From positions 1 to 8,501 of the forward strand of contig JAKQBQ010000210.1 of assembly GCA_029574055.1 (NCBI GenBank): DNA of 8,501 nt, read 5' to 3'. The notes beneath the pieces were generated by a model. That model was not told the DNA's origin. It saw only the letters and a list, made by a program, of their open reading frames with translations, and did not search any database. Numbering within the stretch: the first letter of the stretch is position 1; every line of letters starts with the position of its first letter. Source of the stretch: Methanobacteriota archaeon. GTDB lineage: Archaea; Thermoplasmatota; Thermoplasmata; Methanomassiliicoccales; Methanomethylophilaceae. Shown here in pieces: positions 1 to 6,092 of this stretch. The translations under genes were made by a program, and so were the position numbers.

Positions 1-1
1 C

Positions 2-307
2 GGCACGAGCGCAACGGATGCCACGGCGAAGTTCATCATGCTGAACCAGGCTGTGACGGCGACTGCTGCATATGAGCCGATACCCGCAGGAACCTATGCC
101 GTCACCGTTACCGGCGGCACCGGCGGAGGCAGCTACGCCCAAGGCGCGACAGTGACCATCACCGCGAACCCGGCACCGGAAGGGCAGCAGTTCAAGCAGT
201 GGAACATCTCGCCCACAGTCACCTTCACAGGCGGCACGAGCGCAACGGATGCATCGGCGAAGTTCACCATGCTGAACCAGGCTGTAAATGCAACGGCCGT
301 ATATGAG
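2..307 (+). repeat. Tandem 231-bp (77-codon) repeat within the surface-protein gene
   Basis: The segment 2-76 recurs at 233-307, an offset of 231 bp or 77 codons. By hand I count 10 mismatches in 75 bases. Several mismatches are silent and the frame is kept, so this is a tandem array of protein repeats. The high DNA identity suggests recent duplication or gene conversion. More copies are likely upstream, outside the window. Confidence 0.8.
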
Positions 308-445
308 GATGAGTCGGCAGAAAGCGGCGATGAAGGCAGAGGCAGCAACACGCTGCTGTATGCTGCGATCATCGTGATCGTAGTGCTGCTGGTATTGGCT
401 GTAGTGTATTTCCTCTTCTTCAAGGGGAAGATCGGAAAGCCCTGA
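2..445 (+). CDS. Cell-surface repeat protein, C-terminal fragment with membrane anchor
   Basis: The gene enters from the left edge and reads in frame from base 2 to a TGA at 443-445, so only the last 147 codons are visible and the true start is outside. The fragment holds the end of one repeat unit and one complete unit. The pattern, YAVTVTGGTGGGSYAQGATV followed by an FKQW segment, fits divergent InlB B-repeat / bacterial-repeat beta domains, which are common in gut archaeal adhesin-like proteins. An acidic Ser/Gly/Glu linker follows (about 305-346). Next comes a strongly hydrophobic segment of about 24 residues (350-421) and a short basic KGKIGKP tail. This implies an extracellular repeat stalk with the C-terminus anchored in the membrane. 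The role is probably attachment or surface architecture; no ligand can be inferred. The repeat family is fairly sure, the biological role is not. A terminator-like hairpin follows 48 nt after the stop. Confidence 0.8.
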   Translation, partial: GTSATDATAKFIMLNQAVTATAAYEPIPAGTYAVTVTGGTGGGSYAQGATVTITANPAPEGQQFKQWNISPTVTFTGGTSATDASAKFTMLNQAVNATAVYEDESAESGDEGRGSNTLLYAAIIVIVVLLVLAVVYFLFFKGKIGKP

Positions 446-492
446 TCCGCCGCTGGATTACAGGAGCAGTAAAAACGATTTCCAAACCAAAA

Positions 493-513
493 GGGGGTCC
501 GCCCCCGCTTTTT
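493..513 (+). terminator. GC hairpin plus T-run after the surface-protein gene
   Basis: Five G (493-497) pair with five C (502-506) around a TCCG tetraloop, and five T follow at 509-513. This lies 48 nt after the stop of the surface-protein gene. Its shape is that of an intrinsic terminator. Archaeal termination depends mainly on the T-run, so the role of the stem is inferred. Confidence 0.6.
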
Positions 514-521
514 CTATAAGT
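511..521 (+). promoter_or_regulatory. Possible TATA box ahead of the GC-rich non-coding region
   Basis: The AT-rich stretch TTTCTATAAGT resembles an archaeal TATA box. A start about 25 nt downstream (near 540) would fall exactly where the sequence becomes GC-rich and rich in inverted repeats. It overlaps the T-run of the preceding terminator, so part of the AT-richness may simply belong to that. Confidence 0.3.
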
Positions 522-539
522 TTCATTTGCATCGCTGCT

Positions 540-798
540 CATCCTCGCTCACAAAGACGCCCGGATGTTGAGGCGGGACCGACGTTCCCCTGCTTGAACG
601 CAGTACCGACGGCAGGGCATGCGGAAAGAGCACGGAAGGCAGACGCGAAGGGATCCCGTTCGCGATGATCCCTCACAGTCTGCGGCCGCTGCGGATATCG
701 AGCAGGTCTGATCACCTCCGCAAGCCGAAAGGGCAATTCTTGCATATGCTCTGCCTTTGACGCTTGCCCGAAGAAGCTGTCGGAAAGCTAACCTTTTT
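540..798 (+). other. GC-rich region without a gene; possible structured RNA
   Basis: No convincing protein is encoded here on either strand. The short minus-strand frames at 539-745 and 549-818 have low-complexity, Arg/Ser/Cys-rich compositions typical of chance reading. I do see nested inverted repeats. AGGGATC (649-655) faces GATCCCT (667-673). GCGGA (691-695) faces TCCGC (717-721), with an inner GGT/ACC pair. GGGCAA (731-736) faces TTGCCC (764-769). The stretch is preceded by a TATA-like box at 511-521 and ends near five T at 794-798, as a stand-alone RNA gene might. I looked for the SRP RNA helix 8 motif, the conserved RNase P motif GAGGAAAGTCC, and tRNA T-loops, and found none that fit. 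It could instead be a long leader of the next gene or a decayed gene. Confidence 0.3.
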
Positions 799-799
799 A
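792..799 (+). promoter_or_regulatory. Possible TATA box of the DUF4443/DUF2111 operon
   Basis: The T-rich element CTTTTTAG is centred about 27 nt ahead of the ATG at 823, the spacing expected for a leaderless archaeal transcript. A second AT-rich element, GATATAATATTC (805-816), is too close to serve this start unless transcription begins inside the gene. The same T-run could also end an upstream RNA. The choice between these is uncertain. Confidence 0.3.
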
Positions 800-822
800 G
801 GCTGGATATAATATTCATCCAT

Positions 823-1782
823 ATGACCTACAGGAACGCTTCCAGGCTCGGCGGGCCGATACCGAAGTTCGGCGATTACCACGTATGGAAGGCCTTATAC
901 TGCATTGTCGAGGACAGCCCTCTCGGGAGGAAGAGCCTCGCGTCCCTCCTTAGGATAGGGGAGGGGAGCACCAGGACCATCCTGAACATGCTTCAGGAGG
1001 ATGGTTTGGTGGCGGTCAACAAAAGCGGGGTGTCCCTCACCAAAGAAGGGGCAGAGGTCTGGAGGAGCGTCAGGATGGAGGTCATGCCCTTCGTCAGCTC
1101 CGAACTGACGATCGGCGAGTACAACTGCGCCGTCAGGGTCCCGGGGGCGGCGGGAAAGATTAAGTTCGGATGCGAGGAGAGGGACATCGCCATACTTAAC
1201 GGGGCCTCGGGCGCGACCACGCTGGTGTGTTCCAACGGCGTGCTCATATTCCCCGGATCCTACTACCCCGTCGACCAAAGAGTGGAGAATATCCTTAGGA
1301 GCATCTTCGACATCAAGGACGGCGATGTGATAATCTTAGGCACCGCATCCGACGAGGAGAAAGCGGAGCTGGGCGCCGTATCCGCAGGCCTGGAGCTTAT
1401 CGGAGGGCTCCGTATAAGGCGCGAGCTCGACGACGTGCTCACCCACAGGAGCACGGGGAGCGAGCTGCTCTCCCTTGCGTTCGCGATACACGACCTGGTG
1501 GGCGGCCTCCCCGTATGCGCCAAGAGCAGGGACAACCTCGGCATAAGGATCGAGGACGGGAAGGTCATAGACAACGCTTATACAGGAGCTGTACTTGAAG
1601 AAGTAATTAATGCGGGTACGACGATCAGGAAGATCGCGATATCCGGGCCGTACAAAGGTATAAGGGTCATAGTGACGCCGATAGAACTCGACAGCAGAGT
1701 GATAGCGGCGATCGGCGTGGTCGATATCCGGAGTATGGCCGGAGCAAACAATTTGATCAGATTACGGAGTGAAGACGAATGA
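823..1782 (+). CDS. Winged-helix DUF4443 / DUF2111 fusion protein, putative methanogen regulator
   Basis: The protein has 319 residues. Residues about 15-85 read as a winged helix-turn-helix domain (LGRKSLASLLRIGEGSTRTI, then LQEDGLVAV and a wing), the DUF4443 type found in archaea. Residues about 95-205 form the remainder of that module, including the DVIILGTASDEEK stretch. Residues about 208-305 resemble DUF2111, a domain known mainly as a stand-alone protein in methanogens (LSLAFAIHDLVGGLPVCAKS, then DGKVIDNAYTG and GPYKGIRVIVTPI). The likely role is DNA binding coupled to a small-molecule or redox-sensing domain; its target is unknown. I chose ATG 823 because homologous sequence begins there; an in-frame TTG at 757 adds only a GC-rich, unfamiliar leader. 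There is no Shine-Dalgarno sequence before 823, which fits leaderless translation. The stop overlaps the next start (ATGA), so the two genes are co-expressed. Family names come from memory of the patterns. Confidence 0.7.
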   Translation: MTYRNASRLGGPIPKFGDYHVWKALYCIVEDSPLGRKSLASLLRIGEGSTRTILNMLQEDGLVAVNKSGVSLTKEGAEVWRSVRMEVMPFVSSELTIGEYNCAVRVPGAAGKIKFGCEERDIAILNGASGATTLVCSNGVLIFPGSYYPVDQRVENILRSIFDIKDGDVIILGTASDEEKAELGAVSAGLELIGGLRIRRELDDVLTHRSTGSELLSLAFAIHDLVGGLPVCAKSRDNLGIRIEDGKVIDNAYTGAVLEEVINAGTTIRKIAISGPYKGIRVIVTPIELDSRVIAAIGVVDIRSMAGANNLIRLRSEDE

Positions 1783-2102
1783 GCGACGAGTGCAAAGTTA
1801 CCGTTGAAGCCGGTGTATGCAAAATGAACACAGTGATCTTAGCGAAAATGAACCCGGAGACAGGGATGGTCGATATGGAGATACAAAGCGACTGCCCCCA
1901 CGTCCTGAGGATGACATGGACCTTGCAGCCGATATGCCCGTACACGGAAGTAGAGGCGGCCATGAATGAGACCGATATATACAAGCTTGCCAGCGGCAGC
2001 CTGCCGCATGCCGCCTGCCCTGTGCCCTGCGGCATGGTGAAGGCTGTAGAGGTGGCCGGCGGTCTCGGCCTCAAAAGGGATGTTCACCTGAAGATCGAGT
2101 GA
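1779..2102 (+). CDS. Small Cys-rich protein, DUF6951-like
   Basis: This 107-residue protein has six cysteines (about residues 5, 14, 39, 53, 80 and 84), including DCP, ICP and a CPVPCG pair near the C-terminus. Such an arrangement could bind a metal, an Fe-S cluster or a corrinoid, but no named binding motif is complete. It resembles the DUF6951 group of small conserved proteins seen in methanogens and some anaerobic bacteria; that assignment is from memory and moderately sure. A GGAGTG ribosome-binding site at 1766-1771 sits 7 nt before the ATG. The start overlaps the upstream stop by 4 nt, so translation is probably coupled to the DUF4443/DUF2111 protein and the two may act together. No signal peptide or membrane segment is visible, so it is probably cytoplasmic. 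Confidence 0.6.
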   Translation: MSDECKVTVEAGVCKMNTVILAKMNPETGMVDMEIQSDCPHVLRMTWTLQPICPYTEVEAAMNETDIYKLASGSLPHAACPVPCGMVKAVEVAGGLGLKRDVHLKIE

Positions 2103-2149
2103 ATCCGTCAATATAATGCGGTGGCGGCCTCCGGGCCCCATCGCTAATT

Positions 2150-2157
2150 GTTTATAA
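2150..2157 (+). promoter_or_regulatory. TATA box, leaderless promoter for the 182-residue protein
   Basis: GTTTATAAT is a near-consensus archaeal TATA box centred about 25 nt upstream of the ATG at 2179. Transcription should therefore begin at or within a base or two of the start codon. No Shine-Dalgarno sequence lies between, which agrees with a leaderless mRNA. Confidence 0.6.
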
Positions 2158-2178
2158 TCCGCTTCCCATTTTACACCA

Positions 2179-2727
2179 ATGACCGAAGAAGCCGTAAGCA
2201 AGCCTATGGAGATAGTAAGGGGCATGAGAGGCGTTGTGAACGCATTCTTCCTTGACGAGGATGTCCTCGATCAGATGAGGGAAGAAGAAGAAAAAGTGAC
2301 GGCCATGGGCAACATCGCCGTGCGGAACGACGGATTCGCCGAGGCCTTGACAAGGGATCACGTCATCGCTATCATCAAAGACCCGCGTTTCAGGCCGCCT
2401 CCGGAGCCCACTGTGCTCCTGGTCTCGGACAAAGGGGAGATAATGGGCCTGGAGGTGTTCCCGTTCACAGCCAAAGAATATCTCAACAGAGAAGACGTAG
2501 TGTGGCTGTCGGATGCGTTCGTCCTGTTCCCGAACATCAAGGGCGTGGGCGGGGAGCAGTTCATAATGCCTCCCGTATCGTTCCCTGAGCTGAATGAGAG
2601 CAACGGCTGCAAGGACGTTCTTTCCTGCAGCCCGGCGCCGACCTGCGACCTGATCATGAGGAAGTACTACAAGCTCCAAGACGACCCGAAACTGGCAAGC
2701 GTCCTTGTGGGATACAACGACCTTTGA
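2179..2727 (+). CDS. Conserved-looking hypothetical protein, 182 aa, with Cys cluster
   Basis: I do not recognise this protein. It starts at the ATG 25 nt after a strong TATA box. The N-terminal third is acidic and helical (EDVLDQMREEEEKV). A middle part looks like an alpha/beta fold (FRPPPEPTVLLVSDKGEIMG, then LEVFPFTAKEYLNREDVVWL). Near residues 143-155, three cysteines are spaced C-x6-C-x5-C (GCKDVLSCSPAPTCD), which could hold a metal or Fe-S cluster or form a redox site. There is no signal peptide or membrane helix, so it is probably cytoplasmic. It sits 44 nt upstream of the McrA-modifying YcaO, in the same orientation. A role near methyl-coenzyme M reductase modification is possible from position alone. 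It does not look like TfuA, the usual YcaO partner. Codon use matches its neighbours, which argues for a resident gene. Confidence 0.6.
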   Translation: MTEEAVSKPMEIVRGMRGVVNAFFLDEDVLDQMREEEEKVTAMGNIAVRNDGFAEALTRDHVIAIIKDPRFRPPPEPTVLLVSDKGEIMGLEVFPFTAKEYLNREDVVWLSDAFVLFPNIKGVGGEQFIMPPVSFPELNESNGCKDVLSCSPAPTCDLIMRKYYKLQDDPKLASVLVGYNDL

Positions 2728-2740
2728 TGCTGAGATGGGA

Positions 2741-2746
2741 TTAAAT
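2741..2746 (+). promoter_or_regulatory. Possible TATA element for ycaO
   Basis: TTAAAT lies inside the short dyad GGATTAAATCC (2738-2748), centred about 28 nt ahead of the ATG at 2772. A start near 2770 would give a nearly leaderless mRNA, and no Shine-Dalgarno sequence is seen. Read-through from the gene upstream is equally possible. Confidence 0.35.
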
Positions 2747-2771
2747 CCTATGAATTGATTGACTTTCCCCT

Positions 2772-3980
2772 ATGATGCTCAGCAGGTGCCCGAAATACTC
2801 TCCCGGCACAGGAATAAGGATAATACCTCCGGAAAAGACCTTGGAAAGAGTGCTTCCGCTTCTGCCGGATATCGGAATATGCGACCCCCTGGACATAACT
2901 CCCCTCGACAATATCGGGATACCGGTGTTCGCTGTAGACAGACCGGGGGCCTCCAAGGGAGCGGTAAAGAATTATAACGGGAAGGGGGCGACGCCGGAAC
3001 AGGCGAAGGCCTCTGCGGCGATGGAGGCCGTGGAGAGATACAGCGCAGAACAGCGAGATACTGACGAGATTGTGTACGGGACGCTTCAGCAGGCGAAGGA
3101 TGTCGGGCTGACTGTGGACCCGAAAGACCTGATACTCCCCCACAGGACGCTGGACGTCTACGAAGCAGCGGAGATAGCCTGGGTGAGGGGGTACGAGATG
3201 TTCAGGGGTTCTCCCGTATGGCTGCCCGCATGCGCCGTGTTCCATCCATATTTCCCGGACGGCGACCTGCAGCTTTTCAGATACCACACCAACGGGATAG
3301 CCGCCGGCAATACCATTGAGGAAGCGATACTCCATGCTCTGTTCGAACTTATCGAAAGAGATGCCTGGTCCCTCGCCGAAGTGAGGGGAAGGGCGTTCTC
3401 TGACGTGGTGGTAGAAGAGGATTCCCTTCCCGGCAGGCTTCTGAAGAAGATGGAAGATAAAGGGATAAGGGTGCATCTCAAGGACCTGACGCATGATATC
3501 GGCGTGCCGACCATCGGCGCCGCCACCGACGACACAGTGACGAAAGACCCGGAACTTCTCACGATAGGGGTGGGGACGCACCTGAACCCGGAGATAGCAT
3601 GCATAAGGGCGATCACCGAGGTCGCCCAGAGCAGGACCACCCACAAGCACGGCGTGAAGGGCAACGCCCGCCTCCTGAGGATCGCCAACGACATGGGGTA
3701 TGAGAAGGTCAAGGAAGCGAATGCGGTCTGGTATACCGAGCTTAAAGAGAAAGCGCGCCTCAAAGATATGAAGGATCTATCCACCCCCTACGTGCTGGAT
3801 GATATAGAGGTGGTCCTCGACAGGCTCATGAACAGAGGGTTCGACATGGTCATCGTCTCGGACCTCACCAGGCCGGAGACCGGGATACCCGTGGTAAGGA
3901 TGACGGTGCCCGGGCTCGAAGTGTCCACTATGGATCCGGAAAGGGAAGGCGCCAGGCTCCGCGGCGTGTGGGATGCCTGA
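2772..3980 (+). CDS. ycaO: YcaO-type McrA-glycine thioamidation protein (methanogenesis marker protein 1)
   Basis: This 402-residue protein is a methanogen YcaO. The family uses ATP to activate a backbone amide; in methanogens it converts a glycine in the McrA active site of methyl-coenzyme M reductase to thioglycine. Three ATP/Mg-binding motifs are visible. The first is NGKGAT followed by S81-x3-E85-x2-E88-R89. The second is the helix around EEAILHALFELIERDAW (183-199) with E192, E195 and D197. The third is TEVAQSR, with E283, Q286 and R288. The Pro-rich PxPxP tail of azoline-forming YcaOs is absent; the protein ends REGARLRGVWDA, as expected for the thioamidating type. Two ATGs occur in tandem (2772, 2775); the first is used here. 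The usual partner gene tfuA is not adjacent. Family assignment is strong; the substrate is inferred from the methanogen subtype. Confidence 0.9.
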   Translation: MMLSRCPKYSPGTGIRIIPPEKTLERVLPLLPDIGICDPLDITPLDNIGIPVFAVDRPGASKGAVKNYNGKGATPEQAKASAAMEAVERYSAEQRDTDEIVYGTLQQAKDVGLTVDPKDLILPHRTLDVYEAAEIAWVRGYEMFRGSPVWLPACAVFHPYFPDGDLQLFRYHTNGIAAGNTIEEAILHALFELIERDAWSLAEVRGRAFSDVVVEEDSLPGRLLKKMEDKGIRVHLKDLTHDIGVPTIGAATDDTVTKDPELLTIGVGTHLNPEIACIRAITEVAQSRTTHKHGVKGNARLLRIANDMGYEKVKEANAVWYTELKEKARLKDMKDLSTPYVLDDIEVVLDRLMNRGFDMVIVSDLTRPETGIPVVRMTVPGLEVSTMDPEREGARLRGVWDA

Positions 3981-3981
3981 T

Positions 3982-3997
3982 CTCAGCATGTTCTGAG
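3982..3997 (+). terminator. Weak hairpin after ycaO
   Basis: CTCAG (3982-3986) pairs with CTGAG (3993-3997) around a 6-nt loop, starting one base after the ycaO stop. A pyrimidine-rich stretch follows (GCTTCTCTTCATACTCTGTC), but there is no clean T-run. It may help end ycaO transcription before the thermosome promoter. Confidence 0.25.
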
Positions 3998-4017
3998 GCT
4001 TCTCTTCATACTCTGTC

Positions 4018-4047
4018 TAAATATTTTGTCAGGAAATATTAATATAG
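4018..4047 (+). promoter_or_regulatory. Thermosome promoter with two AAATATT elements
   Basis: AAATATT occurs at 4019-4025 and again at 4034-4040, 15 nt apart, and TATAG follows at 4043-4047. Either element could be the TATA box; the first would place the start near 4045-4050 and give a leader of about 45 nt. The second could then overlap the initiation site as an operator. Archaeal chaperonin genes are usually heat-inducible, but no known heat-shock operator is recognised here. Confidence 0.45.
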
Positions 4048-4074
4048 AAGAACAAAATTACCAATATCTAAATC

Positions 4075-4081
4075 AAGGGAG
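4075..4081 (+). promoter_or_regulatory. Ribosome-binding site deciding the thermosome start
   Basis: AAGGGAG lies 10 nt upstream of the ATG at 4092. It supports that start over the in-frame TTG at 4026, which would add 22 Asn/Tyr/Gln-rich residues, lies inside the promoter, and has no counterpart at the N-terminus of known thermosomes. Confidence 0.6.
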
Positions 4082-4091
4082 ATATTATCCT

Positions 4092-5717
4092 ATGTATGCG
4101 AATGGAAACCAACCCATTATTGTGCTGAAAGAAGGCACAGAGAGAACCAAGAGTAAAGAGGCTCAGTTCAACAACATCGCGGCCGCGAAGGCTGTGGCTG
4201 ATGCCGTGAGGTCCACTCTCGGGCCGAAAGGAATGGACAAAATGCTTGTGAACACCATAGGGGACGTCGTCATAACGAACGACGGCGTCACGATCCTTAA
4301 AGAGGTCGAGGTGCAGCACCCGGCAGCGAAAATGGTGGTAGAGGTCGCCAAGACTCAGGACAACGAGTGCGGCGACGGGACCACCACCGCAGTGGTGCTT
4401 GCCGGCGAGCTTCTCAAACAATCGGAAGAGCTCATCGACGCCAAGATCCACCCCACCGTGATCACGAACGGATTCAGGATGGCTGCCGACAAAGCGGTCT
4501 CGATCCTGAAAGAGATAGCTGTGAATGCGGACAAAGATGAGATCCTCAAGAAGGTCGCGGTCACATCACTGACCGGAAAGGCCGTAGCTGATGAATACGA
4601 CGCCCTCGCGGAAATAGTTGTAAAAGCGGCAAGGGCGGTTGCGGACGACAGAAGGGTCGACACCGACAACATCCGCATCGAAAAGAAGGTCGGAGGCGTC
4701 ATCGGCGACACATACCTCGTTGAAGGCGTTGTCATAGACAAAGAAGCCGTGCACTCCCGCATGCCTAAGAAGGTTGAGAACGCGAAGATCGCGCTCTTCG
4801 CCGCACCCCTTGAAGTAAAGAAGACGGAATTCGACGCCCAGATACAGATCACCGACCCCTCGGCGATGTCAGCGTTCCTCGCAGAGGAAGAGAATTCGAT
4901 GAAGGAGATGGTCGAGAAGATCAAATCCGTAGGAGCGAACGTCGTATTCTCATCAAAAGGCGTGGATGAGCTTGTCCAGCACTACCTCGCCAAGGCAGGC
5001 ATACTCGGATACAGGAGGCTCAAGCAGAGCGACCTTGAAGCGATCGCGAAGGCCACCGGAGGCAGCATCGTAGGAAGCGTCATGGAGATAACCAAGAAGG
5101 ACCTCGGATCGGCCGGACTCGTGGAAGAGAAGCTGGTCGGAGAGGACGGAATGGCATTCATCACCAAATGCAAGAACCCCAAAGCGGTGACGATATTCAT
5201 ACGCGGCGGGACCGAGCATGTCCTCGAGGAAGTGGAGAGGGCGGTCAACGACGCGGTGCGCACTGTAGGCATCACCCTTGAAGACAAGAAGATAGTCGCG
5301 GGCGGAGGCGCTCCGGAGATAGAGCTCTGCCTCAGGCTTTCAGAGTATGCGTCCTCCGTAGGCGGAAGGGAGCAGCTTGCCATCGAGAAGTTCGCAAAGG
5401 CCATGGAGATCATACCCTGGACCCTCGCGGAGAATGCGGGACTTGATTCGATCGACAGCATCATAAAGCTGAAGAACGCCCACGAGAAAAAGAAGGACGG
5501 GAAGTACTACGGCCTCGACCTGAACACCGGAGAGGCGGTGGACATGCTCAAGATGAATGTCATCGAGCCTCTGAGGGTCAAGGTACAGGCGATAAACTCC
5601 GCGGAAGAGGTGGCGAACATGGTCCTCAGGATCGACGACGTCATCGCTGCGCGCAGGTCGGCCCCGCCGGCAATGCCACAGGGCGGACCGGGCGGAATGC
5701 CGCCCGGAATGATGTAA
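4092..5717 (+). CDS. thsA: Thermosome subunit (group II chaperonin)
   Basis: The protein has 541 residues, a normal length for a thermosome subunit. It assembles into a cytoplasmic double-ring complex that folds proteins with ATP and closes by a built-in lid. The equatorial ATP site is complete: LGPKGMDKM (43-51), ITNDGVTIL (61-69), the hydrolytic GDGTTT (94-99), [11 protein letters not shown] with GGGAPE at about 404-409, and the GLDLNTG segment near residue 474. The apical and lid region lies between about 200 and 370. The C-terminus ends in a Gly/Met/Pro tail ([12 protein letters not shown]), typical of ring-interior tails. It is apparently a single-gene transcript with its own promoter, ribosome-binding site and strong terminator. 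The symbol thsA is nominal; whether this is the alpha, beta or only subunit cannot be told here. Confidence 0.96.
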   Translation: MYANGNQPIIVLKEGTERTKSKEAQFNNIAAAKAVADAVRSTLGPKGMDKMLVNTIGDVVITNDGVTILKEVEVQHPAAKMVVEVAKTQDNECGDGTTTAVVLAGELLKQSEELIDAKIHPTVITNGFRMAADKAVSILKEIAVNADKDEILKKVAVTSLTGKAVADEYDALAEIVVKAARAVADDRRVDTDNIRIEKKVGGVIGDTYLVEGVVIDKEAVHSRMPKKVENAKIALFAAPLEVKKTEFDAQIQITDPSAMSAFLAEEENSMKEMVEKIKSVGANVVFSSKGVDELVQHYLAKAGILGYRRLKQSDLEAIAKATGGSIVGSVMEITKKDLGSAGLVEEKLVGEDGMAFITKCKNPKAVTIFIRGGTEHVLEEVERAVNDAVRTVGITLEDKKIVAGGGAPEIELCLRLSEYASSVGGREQLAIEKFAKAMEIIPWTLAENAGLDSIDSIIKLKNAHEKKKDGKYYGLDLNTGEAVDMLKMNVIEPLRVKVQAINSAEEVANMVLRIDDVIAARRSAPPAMPQGGPGGMPPGMM

Positions 5718-5725
5718 AACTGATT

Positions 5726-5747
5726 GAGAGGGAAACCTCTCTTTTTT
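5726..5747 (+). terminator. Intrinsic-type terminator of the thermosome gene
   Basis: GAGAGG (5726-5731) and CCTCTC (5736-5741) form a perfect 6-bp stem capped by a GAAA tetraloop, followed at once by six T (5742-5747). Further T-runs follow (5751-5756, 5763-5768). It lies 8 nt after the thermosome stop. The 12-nt core GAGGGAAACCTC recurs in the leader of the gene at 8471. Confidence 0.85.
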
Positions 5748-5826
5748 CCATTTTTTGTTCATTTTTTGTTTTATTCGCATCGATTCTTATTGAACAGTAT
5801 ATGCTTTTTATAAAATCGAACGAAAG

Positions 5827-5838
5827 TATTTATTTTAA
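5827..5838 (+). promoter_or_regulatory. TATA region of the toxin-antitoxin operon
   Basis: The AT-rich stretch TATTTATTTTAA is centred about 29 nt before the ATG at 5862. Transcription should begin just before the antitoxin start, and no Shine-Dalgarno sequence is present, so the mRNA is probably leaderless. A second AT-rich box, CTTTTTATAAAAT (5803-5815), could act as an upstream promoter. Antitoxins of this type usually repress their own promoter, but I see no clear operator palindrome. Confidence 0.45.
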
Positions 5839-5861
5839 AAGTACGATGTGTCTTTGATAAA

Positions 5862-6092
5862 ATGTACGTTACAGCATCAGAATTTAGAATGAATGTAGGG
5901 AAGTTCATTGACATTTCTCTGCACGAAGATGTCTTCATAGTAAAGCACGGACAACCCATCACCGTGCTGTCTTCCAGCGGCAAGACGAAACAGAGGATCA
6001 TTGATTCGCTTGCGGGATCATATAAGTTCGAGGGGGATATCGAAGAATTTGTGTTCAAAAACAGGTTGGATGATTATGAAAGCCTTGATTGA
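5862..6092 (+). CDS. Phd/YefM-type antitoxin
   Basis: This 76-residue protein has the Phd/YefM pattern. The N-terminal DNA-binding domain reads MYVTASEFRMNVGKFIDIS, followed by a strand-turn-strand (DVFIVKHGQPITVLSSSG). The C-terminal part (about 45-76) is a short, acidic, toxin-binding extension. Such proteins neutralise the partner toxin and repress their own operon. The gene overlaps the PIN-domain toxin by 17 nt (6076-6092), a typical antitoxin-first arrangement with coupled translation. Its base composition is more AT-rich than the thermosome and ycaO genes, which fits an acquired module. The start at 5862 is set by the conserved N-terminus and the TATA spacing. The family call is firm; the pairing is inferred from the overlap. 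Confidence 0.85.
   Translation: MYVTASEFRMNVGKFIDISLHEDVFIVKHGQPITVLSSSGKTKQRIIDSLAGSYKFEGDIEEFVFKNRLDDYESLD

Noticed and set aside
540..798. SRP RNA or RNase P RNA gene in the GC-rich spacer
   Set aside because: A partial look-alike of SRP helix 8 occurs (CAGGGCATGCGGAAAGAGCA, 613-632), but the GGAA loop is not closed by a stem and the conserved GCAG is missing. No RNase P core motif is present on either strand.
549..818. Minus-strand open frame of 89 codons in the spacer
   Set aside because: The composition is unlike a folded protein, it overlaps another chance frame, and no suitable ribosome-binding site or TATA box is present.
2748..3650. Long minus-strand open frame of 300 codons
   Set aside because: It is the antisense of the strongly supported ycaO gene and shows no family motif.
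4026..4091. TTG start for the thermosome adding 22 residues
   Set aside because: It lies within the promoter, and a ribosome-binding site precedes the ATG at 4092.
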